DNA of 32,142 nucleotides from Campylobacterota bacterium (lineage in GTDB: Bacteria > Campylobacterota > Campylobacteria > Campylobacterales > Sulfurospirillaceae): NCBI GenBank assembly GCA_013151055.1, contig JAADIZ010000144.1:1-32142 (forward strand). The letters run 5' to 3'. The notes beneath the pieces are model-generated. The model had not been told where the DNA came from. It ran no database searches and saw nothing but the letters and a program-made list of their open reading frames with translations. Shown here one piece after another: positions 1-8,617 of this stretch. How positions within the stretch are numbered: the first letter of the stretch is position 1; the number at the start of each line of letters is the position of its first letter. A program made the translations under genes and the position numbers.

Positions 1-2
1 CT

Positions 3-1667
3 TTGAAGCAAAAAGCAGTGGCATCTATATCTGTGGCTGTGGTTGTGGGTTTCTTATCTTTTCTTGTTCTTTTTAAAGGCTCAAGTTCGGCACTAGATGG
101 CGGTTATAGTATTTTATTTGACAATACAACACCTAGCGATTCTGCACTCATAATACAACAATTAGAAAAAGATAATATTAAATATAAAATTATAAACGAA
201 GGAACAATTGCGGTTCCAAATGACATCGTTTATAAAGAAAGAATTGCTATTTCTGCTCTAGGAATTCCAAAAAATTCTAAAGTAGGATTTGAGATATTTG
301 ATAAGACACAATTTGGTTCTACCGATTTTGAACAAAAAATAAAATATTTGAGAGCACTAGAGGGAGAATTGTCACGAACAATAGAAGATTTAAATCCAAT
401 ATCAGATGCGAGTGTACATATAGCCATACCAAAAGAGAGTGTTTTTGTTGATCAAAAACTTCCAGCAACTGCATCAATTTTGGTTGATGTTAGAAGAGGC
501 TTGAGCCTTAGCAATAAGCAAATTACGGGTATTAAAAACTTAGTTGCGTCTTCTGTTACAAATTTAAAAACAAGTAATGTTAAGATTGTTGATCAAAATG
601 GAATTTCTTTGGGAGACGAGGAAGCTTATGCATCCGATTTGGTTAAAAATCAAATACAATACAAAAAAGAGTTTGAATCAAATTTAGAAAATAAAATTAT
701 CAATGTTTTAACTCCAGTTGTTGGTGGAAGCGACAAAGTTGTGGCAAAAGTGACTATTGATTTTGATTTTAAACAAGAAAATTCGGTTAGTGAAGTATAT
801 GATCCAAATTCAGTCCCAAGAAGTGAACAAAGTGTAGAAGAAAAAAAAGATGGAGCTCCTGTAAAAGATGTAGGTGGTGTACCAGGAGCCGTGAGCAATA
901 TAGGTCCAGTACAAGGGTTGAAAAGTCAAAGTGGTGGTGAAAAATATCAAAAAAGCTCAACTACTACGAATTATGAAATTTCTAAAAAAACTACCAATAC
1001 AAAAGGTCAATTTGCAACTATAATGAAAATAAGTGCAGCTGTTGTTGTTGATGGAAATTATGAATTTTTAAAAAATAAACAGGGGAAAAGCACAAGCAAA
1101 CTTAAGTATACACCACTATCAAAAACACAAATGACCTCCATAGATAATATAGTAAGACAAACAGTTGGATATGAAAAGAAAAGGGGAGATGAGATAACTG
1201 TCAGTAATTTAGAGTTTAAACCACTTTCTAGAGATGGCACAAAGCCACTAACTCAAAATTTTATAGATCAAGTCGAATATTATCTAGGACCAATACTTCC
1301 TTTAATTAAGTACCTATTTGTATTTATTATACTGTTTATTTTTTATAAAAAAATTATTGTACCTTTTTCACAAAGAATGCTTGAGCAACAGGTAGAAGAT
1401 TTGGACGATATAGAAAATACAGATATATTAGAAGATGAAGATAATGCAGAAGATACACTAGAAAAATTTAGAAAGGCAAGAAAAAAAGTTGAAGAGCAAT
1501 TGGGAATTGGCGATGATTTTAATGAAGATGCCTTGAAATATGATGTTTTACTAGAAAAACTCAAAACGCTTTCTGAGCAAAAAAGTGAAGAAGTTGCGGG
1601 ATTATTAGAGAGTCTCATAAAAAATTCTAGCGAATTTGATTCATCAAATTTAAGCAGGGAGAAGTAG
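3..1667 (+). CDS. fliF: FliF, flagellar MS-ring protein (5' end cut by window)
   Basis: FliF forms the membrane-embedded MS ring on which the flagellar rotor and export gate are built. The visible part opens with a hydrophobic segment (about residues 5-25 of the fragment), which is normally the first membrane helix. A periplasmic ring-building region of the YscJ/FliF type follows, with a Gly/Ser-rich low-complexity stretch. A second membrane helix lies near residues 428-452, then an acidic cytoplasmic tail whose last ~40 residues fit the FliG-binding segment. The TTG at position 3 is probably an internal Leu codon, because FliF proteins have residues before this helix; the true start lies upstream of the window. 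The stop overlaps the fliG start by one base (TAGTG). Identity is secure; only the N-terminus is missing. Confidence 0.95.
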   Translation: MKQKAVASISVAVVVGFLSFLVLFKGSSSALDGGYSILFDNTTPSDSALIIQQLEKDNIKYKIINEGTIAVPNDIVYKERIAISALGIPKNSKVGFEIFDKTQFGSTDFEQKIKYLRALEGELSRTIEDLNPISDASVHIAIPKESVFVDQKLPATASILVDVRRGLSLSNKQITGIKNLVASSVTNLKTSNVKIVDQNGISLGDEEAYASDLVKNQIQYKKEFESNLENKIINVLTPVVGGSDKVVAKVTIDFDFKQENSVSEVYDPNSVPRSEQSVEEKKDGAPVKDVGGVPGAVSNIGPVQGLKSQSGGEKYQKSSTTTNYEISKKTTNTKGQFATIMKISAAVVVDGNYEFLKNKQGKSTSKLKYTPLSKTQMTSIDNIVRQTVGYEKKRGDEITVSNLEFKPLSRDGTKPLTQNFIDQVEYYLGPILPLIKYLFVFIILFIFYKKIIVPFSQRMLEQQVEDLDDIENTDILEDEDNAEDTLEKFRKARKKVEEQLGIGDDFNEDALKYDVLLEKLKTLSEQKSEEVAGLLESLIKNSSEFDSSNLSREK

Positions 1668-2692
1668 TGAAATTAAGTGATGACCAACAAAATGAGTATA
1701 ATGAACTTTCAATGCCTGAGAAAATCGGGATTTTATTTATACAATTAGGAGAAGATATCTCCACAACTCTTTTTTCACATATGCGAATAGAAACAGTAAC
1801 TGAAATTTCAAGATACATAGCAACCGTAAAAAATATAGATAAACAAGTAGCAAATGCAGTTCTTGAAGAACTTTATGCACTTCTGCAATCAAATCAATAT
1901 ATTAAAAGTGGTGGAATTGAGTATGCAAAAGAGATACTTTATAGAACTTTTGGTCCTGAAGCTGCCCAAAAGATATTGGATAAATTATCAAAAAATATGG
2001 AAAATACACAAAACTTTGGATATTTATCTCAAATAAAACCACAACAACTAGCAGACTTTATCATAAATGAGCACCCTCAAACGATTGCATTGATTTTGGC
2101 ACATATGGAGCCAACAAGTGCAGCAGAAACACTCTCTTTTTTTACAGATGAGCTAAGAAGTGAAGTGACTATAAGAATGGCAAATCTGGGTGAAATTTCA
2201 CCTTCGGTTGTAAAAAGAGTTTCGGCAGTTTTGGAAAATAAATTAGAATCACTAACTTCTTATAAAGTAGAAGTTGGAGGTCCTAGAGCGGTTGCTGAAA
2301 TATTAAATAGATTAGGTCAAAAAGCTTCTAAAACTACTATTTCATTTATTGAGCAAGCTGATGAGCAGTTAGCTTCTACTATCAAAGATATGATGTTTAC
2401 TTTTGAAGATATTTTAAAGCTAAATGCTACGGGAATTAGAGAAATACTAAAAGTTGCAGATAAAAAAGATTTGATGGTTGCACTAAAGGGTTCAGGAGAG
2501 GATTTGAAAAAGAAATTCTTAGAGAGTATGTCTCAAAGAGCACAAGATGCATTTTTGGAAGAGATGAGCTTTTTAGGAGCAGTTAGAGTTAAAGATGTTG
2601 AAGAGTCCCAAAGAAAGATAGTTGAGGAAGTTCAGAAGTTAGCTGAGCAAGGTATATTGCAAATTGGTGAAGCTGAAGAAATGATAGATTAG
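1667..2692 (+). CDS. fliG: FliG, flagellar motor switch protein
   Basis: FliG sits on the cytoplasmic face of the MS ring and couples stator ion flow to rotation and switching. At 341 residues it is close to the usual ~335. The N-terminal FliF-binding domain covers about residues 1-110. The middle domain carries the EHPQ motif at 135-138, and the C-terminal torque domain contains the MFxF-type motif at 243-246, followed by the charged helix (KKKFLESMSQRAQD). The GTG start at 1667 overlaps the fliF stop by one base and has AGGGAGA just upstream, so translation is probably coupled. fliH follows after 8 bases. The order fliF-fliG-fliH-dxs matches what I recall from Campylobacter. No odd residues were noted. 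Confidence 0.96.
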   Translation: MKLSDDQQNEYNELSMPEKIGILFIQLGEDISTTLFSHMRIETVTEISRYIATVKNIDKQVANAVLEELYALLQSNQYIKSGGIEYAKEILYRTFGPEAAQKILDKLSKNMENTQNFGYLSQIKPQQLADFIINEHPQTIALILAHMEPTSAAETLSFFTDELRSEVTIRMANLGEISPSVVKRVSAVLENKLESLTSYKVEVGGPRAVAEILNRLGQKASKTTISFIEQADEQLASTIKDMMFTFEDILKLNATGIREILKVADKKDLMVALKGSGEDLKKKFLESMSQRAQDAFLEEMSFLGAVRVKDVEESQRKIVEEVQKLAEQGILQIGEAEEMID

Positions 2693-2700
2693 GATATATT

Positions 2701-3471
2701 GTGGATAATGTAATTGAAAAACAAGAGCTAGATAAGCATACGATCCAAAGATATAGATTTAAGGTTTTGGGCTCATCTTTGCAAGAAGAAGGGGAATTGG
2801 AAGATATAGAATTGCAAAAAGAGAATGAAGAAACAGCCATACCAGTCGAAAATGTAAAAATTAGTCAAGATGAAAATAAGTTTATAGAAGAGTTGTTGAA
2901 AAAGAGTGACGAACTCTCCTCAAATATAATTAAGCTACAAATGCAAATTGAAAGACAAGAGAGTGATTTTAATACTAGATTAGAATCAGAAATACTAAGA
3001 CAAAAAGAGATATCTACAAAAGAAGGTTATGAGAAGGCAAAGTTAGAATTGGAAGATAGTTTTAAATCATCTATCGAAAACTATAAAAATTCAGCACAAA
3101 AATTAGATGAAAAACTAAAAGAGATAGATAGCTTTTTAAAGAAGGTAGAAGATGATGTAGCAAATACTGCAGTTGAAGTTGCCAAAGAAGTTGTAAAAAA
3201 AGAGATAAGCAACTCAAGCTCTGCTGTGGCAATAGCTTTAGCCAAGCAGTTGCTAGAAGAGTTAAAAGATGCAAATAAAATTATTATAAAAGTAAATCCA
3301 GAAGATTTTAAAATACTGAAGGATATCTATAAAGATAATGAAAAAATAAAGATTGAGGCAGACAAGGCCATATCAAAAGGTGGTGTTGTATTGCTAAGTG
3401 AGAATGGAAATCTAGATGGAAATATATCGCAAAGATTTGAAAAAGTAAAATATTTGCTACAAAGTAATTAA
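2701..3471 (+). CDS. fliH: FliH, flagellar export ATPase regulator
   Basis: FliH binds the export ATPase FliI as a stator-like stalk and helps dock it to the export gate. The 256-residue protein has an acidic, variable N-terminus, a long Glu/Lys-rich coiled coil (about residues 55-150), and a C-terminal FliH/V-ATPase E-type region (VANTAVEVAKEVVKKEI, then IIIKVNPEDFKIL and KGGVVLLSENGNLDG). The GTG start at 2701 has AGGA about 6 bases upstream. It lies directly after fliG in the same operon. The assignment rests on the C-terminal domain plus position, since FliH N-termini are poorly conserved. Confidence 0.9.
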   Translation: MDNVIEKQELDKHTIQRYRFKVLGSSLQEEGELEDIELQKENEETAIPVENVKISQDENKFIEELLKKSDELSSNIIKLQMQIERQESDFNTRLESEILRQKEISTKEGYEKAKLELEDSFKSSIENYKNSAQKLDEKLKEIDSFLKKVEDDVANTAVEVAKEVVKKEISNSSSAVAIALAKQLLEELKDANKIIIKVNPEDFKILKDIYKDNEKIKIEADKAISKGGVVLLSENGNLDGNISQRFEKVKYLLQSN

Positions 3472-3479
3472 AAATAAAT

Positions 3480-5315
3480 ATGAAAATAAATATAAAAAAT
3501 AAAAATATACAAGAATTAAAAGATGAGTGTGTAGCTCTTAGAGGCAAGATTATACAAACTGTCAGTAAAAATGGTGGACATCTTAGCAGTAATGTTGGAG
3601 CAGTTGAGTTAATTGTTGCTATGCATTATGTTTTTGACTGTGAAAATGATCCATTTATATTTGATGTTAGCCATCAATCTTATGCTCATAAGTTATTGAC
3701 TGGCAGATGGGAAAAATTTGACACATTAAGACAAATAAATGGCATCAGCGGATATACAAAACCTAATGAATCAAAATATGATTATTTTATAGCAGGACAT
3801 AGTTCAACTTCTATATCTTTAGCTGTAGGTGCTGCCAAAGCAATAGAGCTAAAAGGTGAAACAGGACAAAGAGTTCCTGTGGCATTGATTGGTGATGGAT
3901 CCATGAGTGCTGGTATGGTTTATGAAGCACTGAATGAACTAGGTTTTAGAAAATATCCAGTTATTATCATTTTAAATGACAATAAAATGAGCATTTCAAA
4001 GCCAATAGGAGCGATAAGTAGCTTTCTTTCACATGCAATGGCTGGCAATTTTTATCAGAAAATCAAAAAAACTACAGAGCAAATTCTTGAATATCTACCT
4101 GAAAGTGCTACATATATGGCAAAAAAATTTGAAGAAGGTTTTAAGCTTATAACCCCTGGAATTTTATTTGAGGAATTAGGCATTGATTATATTGGACCAG
4201 TAGATGGACATAATTTAGAAAGTCTGATTAAGGCTTTTGAAGCTGCAAAAAGGTTGAAAAAACCAGTTATTATTCATGCACAAACTATAAAAGGCAAGGG
4301 TTATGAAAAGGCTGAGGGTTATCTCGAAAATTGGCATGGAGTTGGTCCTTTTGATATCAAAAGTGGAAAACCTTTAAAGAAAAGTGCCACTAAAAGTGCC
4401 ACTCATATATATAGTGAAGCTTTGCTAAAATTGGCTAAAACGCATAAAAATGTAGTAGGAGTAACAGCTGCTATGCCTAGCGGAACAGGTATGGATAAAC
4501 TCATAGACACATTTCCTGATCGTTTTTGGGATGTTGCAATTGCTGAACAACACGCAGTAACTTCAATGTGTGCTATGGCAAAAGAAGGTTTTAAACCTTT
4601 TGTTACTATTTATTCTACATTTTTACAAAGAGCATATGACCAAGTGATTCATGATGCTTGTATCATGAATTTAAATGTAGTTTTTGCGATGGATAGAGCG
4701 GGGATAGTTGGAGAAGATGGAGAGACTCATCAAGGGGTTTTTGATATCTCATATCTTAGTGCAATTCCAAATATGACTCTGCTAGCACCTAGAGATGAAG
4801 CAAGCATGCAAAGAGCCATTGAGTATGCTTATATTCATAAGGGTCCACTTGCTATTAGATACCCTAGAGGTTGTTTTGCAGATTGTGAAATACAAGGAGA
4901 AACACCTTTTGAATTAGGTAAACTTGAAATTTTAAAAGAGCAAAAAGACTCCGAGATTTTATTGCTAGGATATGGCAATGGTGTTGGAAGAGCTATGCAA
5001 GTCAGTAAATTGCTTGAAGAAAATAAAATTAAATCTAGTGTTGTGGATTTGAGATTTGCTAAGCCATTAGATGAGATGAACTTGATAAAATTAGCTAAAA
5101 ATCATAGCTCTTGGTTTGTATTTAGTGATAGTGCAAAATTAGGAGGAGTTGCCTCACTTTTAGGCATGATTAAAGAAGAAAATAGTTTAAATGTAAAAAT
5201 TAAAAGTTTTGAATATGACGATATTTTTATATCTCATGGAAATACAAAATTGATAGAGAAAAGTTTAGAAATTTTACCAGAGCAAATAACGCAGAGGATT
5301 ATGAAGGGGTTGTAA
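3480..5315 (+). CDS. dxs: 1-deoxy-D-xylulose-5-phosphate synthase
   Basis: DXS condenses pyruvate and glyceraldehyde 3-phosphate to 1-deoxy-D-xylulose 5-phosphate. This is the first step of the MEP isoprenoid pathway and also feeds thiamine and pyridoxal synthesis. The 611 residues match the usual ~620. The thiamine-diphosphate motif GDG (138-140) is followed after 25 residues by NDN (166-168). SHQSYAHKLLTGR, GHSSTSIS and the transketolase pyrimidine-domain stretch GEDGETHQGVFD are also present. The ATG lies 8 bases after the fliH stop without a clear Shine-Dalgarno sequence, so it is probably coupled to fliH translation. A perfect tandem 12-base duplication (4380-4403) encodes the linker repeat KSAT-KSAT between the first and second domains. 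Transcription appears to end at the hairpin overlapping its stop codon. Confidence 0.97.
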   Translation: MKINIKNKNIQELKDECVALRGKIIQTVSKNGGHLSSNVGAVELIVAMHYVFDCENDPFIFDVSHQSYAHKLLTGRWEKFDTLRQINGISGYTKPNESKYDYFIAGHSSTSISLAVGAAKAIELKGETGQRVPVALIGDGSMSAGMVYEALNELGFRKYPVIIILNDNKMSISKPIGAISSFLSHAMAGNFYQKIKKTTEQILEYLPESATYMAKKFEEGFKLITPGILFEELGIDYIGPVDGHNLESLIKAFEAAKRLKKPVIIHAQTIKGKGYEKAEGYLENWHGVGPFDIKSGKPLKKSATKSATHIYSEALLKLAKTHKNVVGVTAAMPSGTGMDKLIDTFPDRFWDVAIAEQHAVTSMCAMAKEGFKPFVTIYSTFLQRAYDQVIHDACIMNLNVVFAMDRAGIVGEDGETHQGVFDISYLSAIPNMTLLAPRDEASMQRAIEYAYIHKGPLAIRYPRGCFADCEIQGETPFELGKLEILKEQKDSEILLLGYGNGVGRAMQVSKLLEENKIKSSVVDLRFAKPLDEMNLIKLAKNHSSWFVFSDSAKLGGVASLLGMIKEENSLNVKIKSFEYDDIFISHGNTKLIEKSLEILPEQITQRIMKGL

Positions 5316-5325
5316 AAACCCCTTC
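5303..5325. terminator. Hairpin between convergent dxs and ahpC
   Basis: A perfect 9-bp inverted repeat (GAAGGGGTT, 5303-5311, with AACCCCTTC, 5317-5325) has a 5-base loop and overlaps the dxs stop codon. An AT-rich stretch follows on the + strand. It lies 10 bases beyond the end of the convergent peroxiredoxin gene, so it can serve both strands. The tail is not a clean T-run, so efficiency is uncertain. Confidence 0.7.
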
Positions 5326-5334
5326 ACTTATTTA

Positions 5335-5931
5335 TTATAATTCTTCAGAGTGTTTTGCTAGGTAATCAGCAACACCATCTGTTGAAGCTTTCATGCCTTC
5401 ATCGCCTTTATTCCAGCCAGCAGGACAAACTTCACCATATTCGTTTGTAAAAAGCATTGCATCTACCATTCTAAGCATTTCGTCAACATTTCTTCCAAGT
5501 GGTAAGTCATTGATAACAGCATGTCTAACAGTGCCGTCAATTCCGATTAGGAAAGAGCCACGAAGTGCTACACTATCATTTAGTAAAACATCAAAATCTC
5601 TTGAAATTTGCTTACTTAAATCTGCAACTAGTGGAAATTTTATTTTTCCTATTCCACCGTTTTCTATTGGAGTTTCTCTCCAAGCAAAATGTGAAAATTG
5701 ACTATCAACTGAAACACCTATGACATTGATGCCTCTTTTTTTAAACTCTTCAATTCTATGTGAAAAAGCGATAATTTCACTAGGGCATACAAAAGTAAAA
5801 TCTAATGGATAGAAAAATAAAACTGTGCCTTTTTCTCCAAAATTTTCATAAAGATTAAAATCTTCAACTATTTGTCCATCTTCTAATACAGCAGTTGCTG
5901 TAAAATCTGGTGCTTTATTTGTAACTAACAT
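5335..5931 (-). CDS. ahpC: Typical 2-Cys peroxiredoxin (AhpC/TsaA type)
   Basis: A thiol peroxidase that reduces H2O2 and organic hydroperoxides and is recycled by a thioredoxin or AhpF-like donor. The 198 residues show the peroxidatic motif FYPLDFTFVCPSE with Cys49 and the resolving motif EVCPAGW with Cys169. The C-terminus ends in SEEL and lacks the YF tail of over-oxidation-sensitive eukaryotic enzymes, although a GGIG stretch is present. The ATG has AAGGAG 6 bases upstream. In Campylobacter, as I recall, ahpC lies divergently next to fdxA; here a chemoreceptor gene lies between them. It is probably driven by its own promoter at 5968-5973, with possible read-through from the receptor gene 77 bases upstream. 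Confidence 0.96.
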   Translation of the reverse strand: MLVTNKAPDFTATAVLEDGQIVEDFNLYENFGEKGTVLFFYPLDFTFVCPSEIIAFSHRIEEFKKRGINVIGVSVDSQFSHFAWRETPIENGGIGKIKFPLVADLSKQISRDFDVLLNDSVALRGSFLIGIDGTVRHAVINDLPLGRNVDEMLRMVDAMLFTNEYGEVCPAGWNKGDEGMKASTDGVADYLAKHSEEL

Positions 5932-5967
5932 ATAAACTCCTTAATAATAATTTTTCTTAAAAACAAA

Positions 5968-5973
5968 ATTATA
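5968..5973 (-). promoter_or_regulatory. -10 box of ahpC promoter
   Basis: On the minus strand the sequence reads GCTATAATTTT, a perfect TATAAT about 37 bases before the ahpC start. No clear -35 box is visible, which is usual for Campylobacterota housekeeping promoters; the upstream region is AT-rich. Confidence 0.6.
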
Positions 5974-6008
5974 GCATTTTAAAATTATATTAAGATTAAG
6001 TATTAGTA

Positions 6009-7991
6009 TTATGTTCTAAATTCACCCAATTTATTATTAAGTGTTTCAGTCATATTGTCAAGATGTTCGGCTGCACTTGCTATCTCTTCTGTACTTCTTG
6101 CATTTTTGCTTGATATGTCATTTATTTTTGATACTTGATTTGCAATGTTATCTACATTTTCTTGTGTTTGCTTGTAGTTTGTCTCTATAGCACTCATTGT
6201 TTTAGTAGCTGCATTATTAATGATAATTGCCATGTCATCTATCTTGCCCTCTACACTAGTTGCACTTTTAGATATCTCTTCGGTTCTCTTAGAGTTTTCA
6301 CTCATCTCCGTACTGCTTTCCATTATAGATTGAACTATTACATTTATAGTGGCATTTATCTCAACTAACGATTTTTGAGTTCGTTCAGCCAATTTTCTTA
6401 CTTCATCAGCAACAACTGCAAAACCTCTTCCGTGTTCTCCTGCTCTTGCTGCTTCTATGGCTTTTAATGCCAAGAGATTTGTTTGGTCTGCAATGTCGCT
6501 TATGACAGTAAGAACTTCTTTTACTTGTTCGGCGTCACTACTTAATTGTTGTATCTTTTGTGCCATCTCTATCTCTGTTGATGCACTTTTTTGTATATCA
6601 TTTGTTAAAACAATAAGTGCTTTGTTTGCCTCTTTCATTTGAGCATCTACTTTTTCTAGTTCAATTCTTGCTACTTTTGCTTCTTGTACTGATGTTACTA
6701 GTTTATCTTTTATCTCTTGTGTTGTACTGTTTGCTTCTTGTGTTGCTTTTGTAGAATCTTCTACTAATTTACCTACTCCCGAAGCAGTAGAAGAGAGTTC
6801 ATTTGCTATAGATGAGTTTTCACTCGAAATCTCTTTTGCTTCTTGTGTTATAACCCTTACTTTTTCTATAAAGTTATTTATCTCTTTACTAGCAATTGCA
6901 ATCTCATCTTCTCCGTGTATTTCTAGTTTTTTGGTTAAGTCCCCATCTCCACTTGCTAAGTCTTTTGCTTTTTGGGTTAGGCTATTGAGGGGTTTTGAAA
7001 TTATCTTGTGCATCATTAGCCACATTATTAAAATAAGTAAAATAGTTGAGAGTATAGATGAGATGATTAAGATATCGGAGACTTTATTACCAACTTTTTT
7101 AAAATCTACCATGTATGCTTTACCAACAACTACCCAGTTCCAATGTTTAAAATAAAAGAAATTATAGTAAACTTCTTGCCCATTTTCTATTTTTGTAAAA
7201 GATCCACTTTGTTTGTTAGAAATTTCTTTATCGATCTCATTTTCTATATTTTTTCCAGAAAGTTCTGAGTGTATTACATACTTATTGTCTCTTGTATTTA
7301 AAACATAATAGTACCCATTTTTTCCGATTTTCATTTTATTGATTTCATTACTTAAAGCTTCTAACCCGTCACTAAAATTATATCCGATGTTTAAAATACC
7401 TATGACATTTTTTTTATAATCAAAGAGTGGTTTATATACTGTTAAATACTCTTTCCCAAAAAGTTTTTTCATTCCGATATAATCCTGTCCTTGCATGATT
7501 TTGTTATAAACTGGTGATTTTGTGGCGAGGTAAGTTCCCATTGCACGCTTTCCGTCTTCTTTTTTTAAGGAAGAGTCGATGCTCACAAAATCTTTTCTTA
7601 CTTTATCAAAAACAAAAATAGTTGCAGTTGCGCCAGTAATCTTTGTAAAATTATCGACCACCTTAAAATAGCCGTTTAAAATTTCACTACTGTCAGCAAG
7701 TTCAGGTGTTTTTATACCATTTATATTGCTATACTGATTTTTTAATAGAACAACATTACTAAATGAACCTGCAAATACATTATATAGTTTAAGTGTATTT
7801 TTATTGAGTGCTGCATTATATAAGTCAACGGTTGATTCTAGAGTACTCAAATCAGATTTTATATTATTTTTTGCATCTTTGTCAAAATAGTTTTGTAAAT
7901 AACTGCTCAGGTAGATTGTTAGTAGTGACATCATGAGTAAAATAGTGACAGCTTGAAGAAGAAGTATTTTGTTTGAGATAGATTTAAGCAT
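6009..7991 (-). CDS. Methyl-accepting chemotaxis protein with Cache sensor; altered hairpin
   Basis: A transmembrane chemoreceptor that signals through CheW/CheA. The 660 residues comprise: membrane helix 1 (about 8-30); a large periplasmic sensor resembling the Cache_3-Cache_2 fusion type (ATIFVFDK, then [20 protein letters not shown] and the later NGYYYVLN repeat); membrane helix 2 (about 308-333); a HAMP domain (SKPLNSL to about 385); and a long cytoplasmic signalling domain with the hairpin around 505-530. The hairpin reads [15 protein letters not shown] where the family has [16 protein letters not shown]. One residue is therefore missing, with Lys510 replacing Asn-Ala (see findings). AAAGGAA precedes the ATG. 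No C-terminal CheR-binding pentapeptide is seen. The ligand cannot be predicted. Confidence 0.93.
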   Translation of the reverse strand: MLKSISNKILLLQAVTILLMMSLLTIYLSSYLQNYFDKDAKNNIKSDLSTLESTVDLYNAALNKNTLKLYNVFAGSFSNVVLLKNQYSNINGIKTPELADSSEILNGYFKVVDNFTKITGATATIFVFDKVRKDFVSIDSSLKKEDGKRAMGTYLATKSPVYNKIMQGQDYIGMKKLFGKEYLTVYKPLFDYKKNVIGILNIGYNFSDGLEALSNEINKMKIGKNGYYYVLNTRDNKYVIHSELSGKNIENEIDKEISNKQSGSFTKIENGQEVYYNFFYFKHWNWVVVGKAYMVDFKKVGNKVSDILIISSILSTILLILIMWLMMHKIISKPLNSLTQKAKDLASGDGDLTKKLEIHGEDEIAIASKEINNFIEKVRVITQEAKEISSENSSIANELSSTASGVGKLVEDSTKATQEANSTTQEIKDKLVTSVQEAKVARIELEKVDAQMKEANKALIVLTNDIQKSASTEIEMAQKIQQLSSDAEQVKEVLTVISDIADQTNLLALKAIEAARAGEHGRGFAVVADEVRKLAERTQKSLVEINATINVIVQSIMESSTEMSENSKRTEEISKSATSVEGKIDDMAIIINNAATKTMSAIETNYKQTQENVDNIANQVSKINDISSKNARSTEEIASAAEHLDNMTETLNNKLGEFRT

Positions 7992-8019
7992 GAAATTCCT
8001 TTTAGAAATATGAGTAAAA

Positions 8020-8025
8020 ATTATG
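8020..8025 (-). promoter_or_regulatory. Possible -10 box of the chemoreceptor gene
   Basis: On the minus strand TATCATAATTTTT lies 28 bases before the ATG, giving a CATAAT -10 candidate. I see no convincing sigma-28 (FliA) or sigma-54 motif. The call is weak because the whole 7992-8188 gap is AT-rich. Confidence 0.35.
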
Positions 8026-8132
8026 ATAGTACTTTAAAACTTAAGAGTAGATTATTTATAAGATGATTATTATATTTTTCTGTATATTTTAAAAATATAT
8101 AGTATTTAATTTCTATTTTAATTTTCTTGTGA

Positions 8133-8138
8133 TATAGT
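8133..8138 (+). promoter_or_regulatory. Possible extended -10 of fdxA promoter
   Basis: TTGTGATATAGTTT holds TATAGT with an upstream TG, about 50 bases before the fdxA start. That leaves a leader of roughly 45 bases ending in AAGGAG (8178-8183). A second AT-rich candidate near 8166 is too close to the start codon to be the main promoter. The 197-base gap 7992-8188 otherwise holds only the divergent receptor promoter. Confidence 0.4.
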
Positions 8139-8188
8139 TTCGCATGTGGGTTATTTACTGTGCCCTATATTAAATTTAAGGAGATGAA

Positions 8189-8473
8189 ATGGCTGTTAAA
8201 ATTACAGATATTTGTATAGCTTGTGGAGCTTGTATAGATGAGTGCCCAGTTGAAGCAATTGTAGATGATGATGATAATCCAACAGGAGAAGATATTTATT
8301 ATGTTTACGCTGACAAATGTGTAGAGTGTGTTGGTCATCATGATGAGCCTGCATGTGCTGCAGCTTGTCCCACCGAAGGATGTATTGTGTGGAGTGATCT
8401 TGCTGATGGACAACCAAACAGAGATGAGATAGGTGCTGATTTAAGAAAAGGCGACACCCCTTGCGTTGAATAA
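8189..8473 (+). CDS. fdxA: 2[4Fe-4S] ferredoxin (FdxA, Allochromatium/YfhL-like)
   Basis: A small acidic electron carrier, in this group likely serving pyruvate or 2-oxoglutarate:acceptor oxidoreductases and low-potential reductases. Cluster I ligands are Cys9, 12, 15 and 19 (C-x2-C-x2-C-x3-C). Cluster II ligands are Cys44, 47, 56 and 60 with the enlarged C-x2-C-x8-C-x3-C spacing typical of the Allochromatium-like ferredoxins. Cys65 and Cys92 are extra. The ~30-residue C-terminal extension is also typical of the type. The start is set by AAGGAG at 8178-8183; the ATG 5 bases earlier (8184) is out of frame. A strong hairpin follows the stop, so it is probably mainly monocistronic, with ndk having its own promoter. 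Confidence 0.93.
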   Translation: MAVKITDICIACGACIDECPVEAIVDDDDNPTGEDIYYVYADKCVECVGHHDEPACAAACPTEGCIVWSDLADGQPNRDEIGADLRKGDTPCVE

Positions 8474-8480
8474 TAAAACT

Positions 8481-8512
8481 TAATCATTTTGGAGTTTTCT
8501 CCAAAATGATTA
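8481..8512 (+). terminator. Perfect 14-bp hairpin after fdxA
   Basis: TAATCATTTTGGAG (8481-8494) pairs perfectly with 8499-8512 around a TTTT loop, starting 7 bases after the fdxA stop. It looks like a terminator or mRNA 3' stabiliser. The usual T-run after the stem is missing (CCTAATC), so termination strength is uncertain. Confidence 0.65.
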
Positions 8513-8564
8513 CCTAATCTGTGTAAACTTTCAAATTTTAATTCTAATTAAAACTTTTTTTTGA

Positions 8565-8570
8565 TATAAT
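8565..8570 (+). promoter_or_regulatory. -10 box of the ndk-rpmF-plsX-fabH operon
   Basis: TTTTTTTTGATATAATCCG contains a perfect TATAAT preceded by a T-run, 48 bases before the ndk start. The leader carries TAGGAG before the TTG. It probably serves the whole run of genes from ndk to fabH, which have no other obvious promoter. Confidence 0.65.
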
Positions 8571-8617
8571 CCGCCCTTGACCTCTGCAAAAGAGATTAAT
8601 TAATTTAGGAGAAAATA

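Noticed and set aside
3-5. TTG at position 3 as the genuine fliF start
   Set aside because: It directly precedes the first membrane helix, whereas FliF proteins carry residues before it; the window simply begins inside the gene.
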